Origin: Cristatella mucedo
Taxonomy: Eukaryota > Bryozoa > Phylactolaemata > Cristatellidae
Direction of reading: 5' to 3'
Length of the DNA stretch: 64,000 nt
NCBI GenBank assembly: GCA_009760855.2
Contig: WPIO01000076.1
Coordinates: 734,001-798,000 of the forward strand
Positions within the stretch are counted from its first letter, which is position 1. Every line of letters starts with the position of its first letter. Shown one piece after another: positions 62,729-64,000 of the stretch. The position numbers were made by a program, and so were the translations under genes. The notes below the pieces were generated by a model. That model worked only from the letters and a program-made list of their open reading frames with translations. It had not been told where the DNA came from and did not search any database.

Positions 62729-63068
62729 TGTCCACGCAATAAGTAGGATGGCGTCTCATGCATAAGTGTACACGAATAAGCTCAACCACTACTCACTATT
62801 GATGTGCAACTGTTGCACATCAATATGTTTCAAAGCATTCAACAAGCAGCCACACCGAGGCTATATCCTCAAGCAACACCCTCAAGCAGCACGACAAGCT
62901 GCAGGCATGAGAGAGGCACTGCAGCAAAAGAGCAGCACTTCGGACAGCACAAGATTATGACTACACACCAGCACATCATGACACAGTGCTTGGTAGGTCC
63001 AGGTGTGGTGGAGTGGTGTAGCCAAGTCCATACTTCGGTCAAGTAGCAGGAGAAGGGGTCGCTGGAAG
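47262..63068 (-). CDS. SCFD1: SLY1/SCFD1, Sec1/Munc18-family vesicle-fusion protein (partial gene, 12 exons)
   Basis: The gene encodes the SM protein that binds the ER-Golgi syntaxin (syntaxin-5/Sed5 type) and promotes SNARE-mediated fusion. Coding exons, in gene order on the minus strand, are 62969-63068, 58909-59066, 57964-58054, 57266-57342, 54266-54347, 54083-54142, 53120-53224, 52393-52472, 49700-49762, 49523-49598, 49139-49245 and 47262-47361. All are bounded by GT and AG, and all phases agree: 1099 nt, one split base plus 366 codons. The protein runs from the FQRPLLLLLDRSMDLATPLH block to VGGGNYIEYQNLVDYAK, about the last 60% of a family member of roughly 640 residues. The first ~255 residues lie right of the window and the last ~30 were not found. 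SINEs, LINE tails and a 31-bp tandem repeat sit only in introns. No stops occur in the joined frame, so the gene looks functional. Confidence 0.93.
47362..49138 (-). other. SLY1/SCFD1 intron, with a SINE-A remnant
   Basis: Frames at 47511-47768 (+) and 48007-48399 (+) have no domain. A reverse SINE-A copy lies at 48920-49060. Confidence 0.6.
48920..49060 (-). mobile_element. SINE-A copy, eroded head
   Basis: The plus strand shows AGCAGCAGAAAAGCCTTAGC, GGCTATCACTGCCGC and GGGCAATAAAGGATCACTCA, the reverse complement of the SINE-A body. Confidence 0.75.
49139..49245 (-). CDS. SCFD1: SLY1/SCFD1 exon
   Basis: After TGTTGCAG: KLPATRVVDALMEQKSLPEV then ENYRYFDPKLLRSGD, ending AG|GTAAGG. Confidence 0.95.
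49523..49598 (-). CDS. SCFD1: SLY1/SCFD1 exon
   Basis: After ATTTCTAG: MFSKLVSHASQFAMEGVKNL then VVKTH; donor CAT|GTAAGT. The SQFAMEGVKNLV block is characteristic of SLY1. Confidence 0.94.
49700..49762 (-). CDS. SCFD1: SLY1/SCFD1 exon
   Basis: After ATGTTGTAG: TYAKMSNISNQYGGGGTSTV, one base in and two bases out; donor AG|GTATGT. Confidence 0.9.
49763..52392 (-). other. SLY1/SCFD1 intron, with a SINE-A copy
   Basis: AT-rich with no supported gene. The SINE-A copy is at 50838-50992. Confidence 0.6.
50838..50992 (-). mobile_element. SINE-A copy
   Basis: GATTAATCAGTTTCATTCGT, AGCAGCAGAAGAGCCTTAAC, GGATCGCCCACTGCAGGATT and ACCTTCCCCACTGGGCT give the full reverse order: tail, body, box B, head. 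Confidence 0.82.
52393..52472 (-). CDS. SCFD1: SLY1/SCFD1 exon
   Basis: After TTTTTTAG: AEIDQYSTHLLAAGCPMEPL then QYARRW, ending AG|GTAAAT. Confidence 0.92.
53120..53224 (-). CDS. SCFD1: SLY1/SCFD1 exon
   Basis: After CGTGCAG: DKSLIDIIQDHEAGLAEDKL then RLFIIALICGPNMTD, 35 whole codons; donor GAT|GTAAGT. Confidence 0.94.
53798..53940 (-). mobile_element. SINE-A copy
   Basis: AGCCTCATTTATATAGCAGC, AGAAGAGCCTTAGTGACTAT, and GCAGGACTCGAACCCAGGAC (box B reversed), in a SLY1 intron. Confidence 0.8.
54083..54142 (-). CDS. SCFD1: SLY1/SCFD1 exon
   Basis: After CGTTTCAG it reads ARKLDLYFETEEKLMSKSGL, 20 whole codons; donor CTG|GTGAGC. Confidence 0.94.
54266..54347 (-). CDS. SCFD1: SLY1/SCFD1 exon
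   Basis: After AATTCAG the split Ser is completed: SLPELIERKRFIDMHTNIAT then ALLDFIK, donor AAA|GTAAGT. Confidence 0.94.
54348..57265 (-). other. SLY1/SCFD1 intron
   Basis: It holds the 31-bp tandem repeat (54823-54946), short duplications near 54690-54735 and 55630-55710, a reverse LINE-tail remnant near 55540-55585, and a C run at 56189-56198. No other gene is supported. Confidence 0.6.
54823..54946. repeat. 31-bp tandem repeat, four units
   Basis: The unit starts CATTTATCAACCCAGCTAAT. Units one and two are identical, the third differs at one position, and the fourth carries several changes. Confidence 0.93.
57266..57342 (-). CDS. SCFD1: SLY1/SCFD1 exon
   Basis: After GCTGCAG: GLDGEEDAAAIGLLADNTAK then LTSAV, donor CAG|GTAAGC, leaving two bases. 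Confidence 0.92.
57964..58054 (-). CDS. SCFD1: SLY1/SCFD1 exon
   Basis: After TTTCTTAG: PFPTVAEAIQNELDSYRSQE then EEVKRLKHAM, donor ATG|GTAACT. Confidence 0.93.
58055..58908 (-). other. SLY1/SCFD1 intron with pyrimidine-rich tract
   Basis: 58400-58600 is CT/TCTG-rich. The 194-codon plus frame over it is a low-complexity artefact. Confidence 0.6.
58909..59066 (-). CDS. SCFD1: SLY1/SCFD1 exon with the low-complexity linker
   Basis: The acceptor is CACATTAG. It reads NLALNRVEIDDSSEG, an Ala/Gly-rich spacer, then GGKKKKKSYELNANDKLW and VQHRG, ending AG|GTACGC (phase 2). The spacer replaces a differently composed acidic/Pro linker in vertebrates. Confidence 0.9.
59635..60070. repeat. Tandem duplication of a (CA)n plus LINE-tail unit, about 220 bp each
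   Basis: Both units contain CA-rich sequence, ATATGTATGGG, a second CA block, ACACAAAGTATGTGCAA or ACACAATGTATGTGCAA, TTAACAATAATAA and a reverse LINE tail (AGAGAGCTTAATCTCTTTT or AGTGAACTTAATCTTTTTC). Units span about 59635-59838 and 59839-60070. Confidence 0.8.
59995..60480 (-). mobile_element. L2-like LINE 3' end
   Basis: Reverse-oriented tail (ATAATAATATTAATAATACA, TTAATCTTTTTCATGGCACT), 3' UTR, then coding remnants including GGAGTGAGTTCAGGCTCTGG and GGTCTCCAAAGTATTTGAGG, parallel to 9200-9360. Confidence 0.8.
60549..60622 (+). mobile_element. tRNA-like sequence (pseudo-tRNA or SINE head)
   Basis: GTCTCGTTAGCTCAATCGGT fits a tRNA 5' end and D-arm with box A. GATCGGTTCAGGCTCGAGGC gives an imperfect box B. 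The expected cloverleaf stems are not convincing, so it is not called a functional tRNA gene. Confidence 0.45.
60655..60960 (+). mobile_element. LINE C-terminal remnant
   Basis: The plus frame LVQLLTDLQWPPTEHRVQFK, TLIVAYK, stop, with MPTRSLRP further on, follows the LxWLPVxxRIxFKxLxLxYK plan of CR1/L2-type polymerases. Confidence 0.6.
60965..61560 (-). mobile_element. Degenerate L2-like LINE fragment
   Basis: The minus strand shows ARVICREHQSYHGFPIKLGI, matching the ARLVCRxxRSxHITPLL region, and an upstream stretch matching the KSAYFQL start near 61400-61480. Stops are frequent. Confidence 0.6.
62685..62729. repeat. GC/CA alternating tract
   Basis: GCGCGCGCACACACACACAC, purine-pyrimidine alternating. 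Confidence 0.9.
62969..63068 (-). CDS. SCFD1: SLY1/SCFD1 exon with the DLATPLHHTWTYQ signature
   Basis: It follows TTTTGCAG at 63069-63076 and reads FQRPLLLLLDRSMDLATPLH then HTWTYQALCHDVL, an almost invariant SM-protein block. The donor is CTG|GTGTGT. The first base completes a split codon from an exon outside the window. Confidence 0.93.
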
Positions 63069-63954
63069 CTGCAAAAGACGGTCCCACGATGCACTGCCAT
63101 TGATCACCCTTACTCCATAGCAAGGTTTTTCTCTGAGGTACGACCGCATGCCAGCAAAGTCACTTACGCTGGCTGTTCCTTCCGACAAAGTGTAGCAGCG
63201 TTAGTTTGTGAAGGTTGCTCACAAGTAAAAATTCAAAAACGGGAGCACACAAATGGCTGCCTCTTGTTATTTAGCCAACAAGAAGTTAAAAATTCTGCTG
63301 TGTTCTTGTGCTTCTTTTCGTGTTTTTAACTGCTTTTAAATTTCTTTTGTTGCTATGCACGTGCTGTGAAGTTTGTTTTTAGTGTGTTCAGTGTTTATCT
63401 TCTTTTGGTTATCAATTCTTCTTTTTATTTGTTTCAGGCAGTAAGCAAATGAACTTTGAGTTATTTTTTTAGTGCTGCTCTATGATGGGTCCTAAGAAGG
63501 CTCGTGAGACCAGAAAAGTGTTCTCTGTTGGACTGCAGAAAGAAATGATCTGCAAGAATGATCCGCATCTGTATTAAATAGTACTATATACCACAAACGT
63601 ATACACTTTAAAATGAAATATTCTGGAAGATATTTATCATTTTCATTTATACTTTGGATTGAACCAGCTTGAGCTAATGTAAGCAAAAATGTCACTGTTA
63701 AGCAGACATAAAAAACATGGTCGGTAGAGATGACTTCGTCTACGACCCAGGTTAGAGAAACGCTCGAAGTCGACGCCTTATTTATATTAGGGACTGAATA
63801 TATCTATATAAATGCCATTGATTTCTTATTATCACTTTTTCCTATAGTGATCCCGCTTCATTAAATTTGCTGCTGTTGCCGCACCTACCCACAATGCGCC
63901 TTCCGGGTGTCAAAAAAGCAGCTAGGGTCCTACCACGAAGTAGTATAATGTAAT
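63069..63954. other. SLY1/SCFD1 intron continuing beyond the window
   Basis: The preceding SLY1 exon (expected to encode the DARNSLF-like region) was not seen here. AT-rich sequence with no recognised coding. Confidence 0.5.
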
Positions 63955-64000
63955 TTATCTCCCTCTGTAACTCCACAAAGACTAGGTGGGCTTCAGTAGG
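63955..64000 (-). mobile_element. LINE 3' fragment at window edge
   Basis: CTCTGTAACTCCACAAAGAC TAGGTGGG matches the left end of the fragment at 17281 and the inverted one ending near 8450. Confidence 0.6.

Larger units (their letters stand above)
59067..62968 (-). other. SLY1/SCFD1 intron, 3.9 kb, repeat-rich
   Basis: It contains the duplicated CA/LINE-tail unit (59635-60070), LINE remnants to about 61560, a tRNA-like stretch and GC/CA tracts at 62337-62365 and 62685-62729. The 61560-62680 part shows nothing recognisable. Confidence 0.6.

Overview
The window is animal (metazoan) nuclear DNA, most likely from an invertebrate. Its coding exons are short, bounded by GT/AG and separated by long introns. 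It carries tRNA-derived SINEs, L2-like LINEs ending in TAA/TTA-type microsatellites, a hAT transposon and long (CT)n, (AT)n, (TG)n and (ACGC)n tracts. No bacterial operons, CRISPR arrays or phage modules are visible, and the species cannot be named. Nearly all long open frames are repeats or chance.

Two host genes can be recognised, both on the minus strand. (1) An inhibitory SMAD (SMAD6/7 type) has its MH1 exon at 28654-29170 and its MH2/terminal exon at 3703-4418. The two exons are phase-compatible across a 24.2-kb intron filled with mobile elements, and a GC-rich zone with (CT)n and (GA)n tracts lies upstream of the start codon. (2) The SLY1/SCFD1 gene, a Sec1/Munc18-family regulator of ER-Golgi SNAREs, is present as twelve consecutive exons from 63068 down to 47262 (366 codons plus one split codon). 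The N-terminal third lies beyond the right edge and the last ~30 codons were not located. An exon-bounded fragment of ribosomal protein S2, with two in-frame TGA stops, lies at 34888-35074 (+).

Layout: 1-3.4 kb, LINE and SINE debris; 3.4-4.4 kb, (GGA)n and the SMAD MH2 exon; 4.4-28.6 kb, SMAD intron with a hAT (DUF4371-type) transposon broken up by three LINE insertions (7.4-11.8 kb), a 1.2-kb 16-bp minisatellite (15.2-16.4 kb), a nearly complete but decayed L2-like LINE (17.9-20.2 kb) and relatives; 28.6-31.5 kb, SMAD first coding exon and putative promoter region; 31.6-37 kb, SINEs, the RPS2 fragment and an (ACGC)n tract; 37.0-39.0 kb, two fragments of a LINE with a restriction-like endonuclease, in opposite orientations on either side of a long (AT)n tract; 39.5-47 kb, LINE tails, SINEs and anonymous DNA; 47.3-63.1 kb, SLY1/SCFD1, with SINE and LINE insertions in its introns.

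Two tRNA-derived SINE families are defined here by comparing copies within the window. SINE-A has a hairpin between its box A and box B regions. SINE-B is a tRNA-like head joined to the 3' tail of the local L2-like LINE, which suggests mobilisation by that LINE. I saw no convincing new multi-gene system. The strongest items for follow-up are the apparent absence of the usual PY-motif linker in the SMAD, the SINE-B/L2 partnership, the SINE shared between two LINE copies, and the opposed restriction-endonuclease-type LINE ends.
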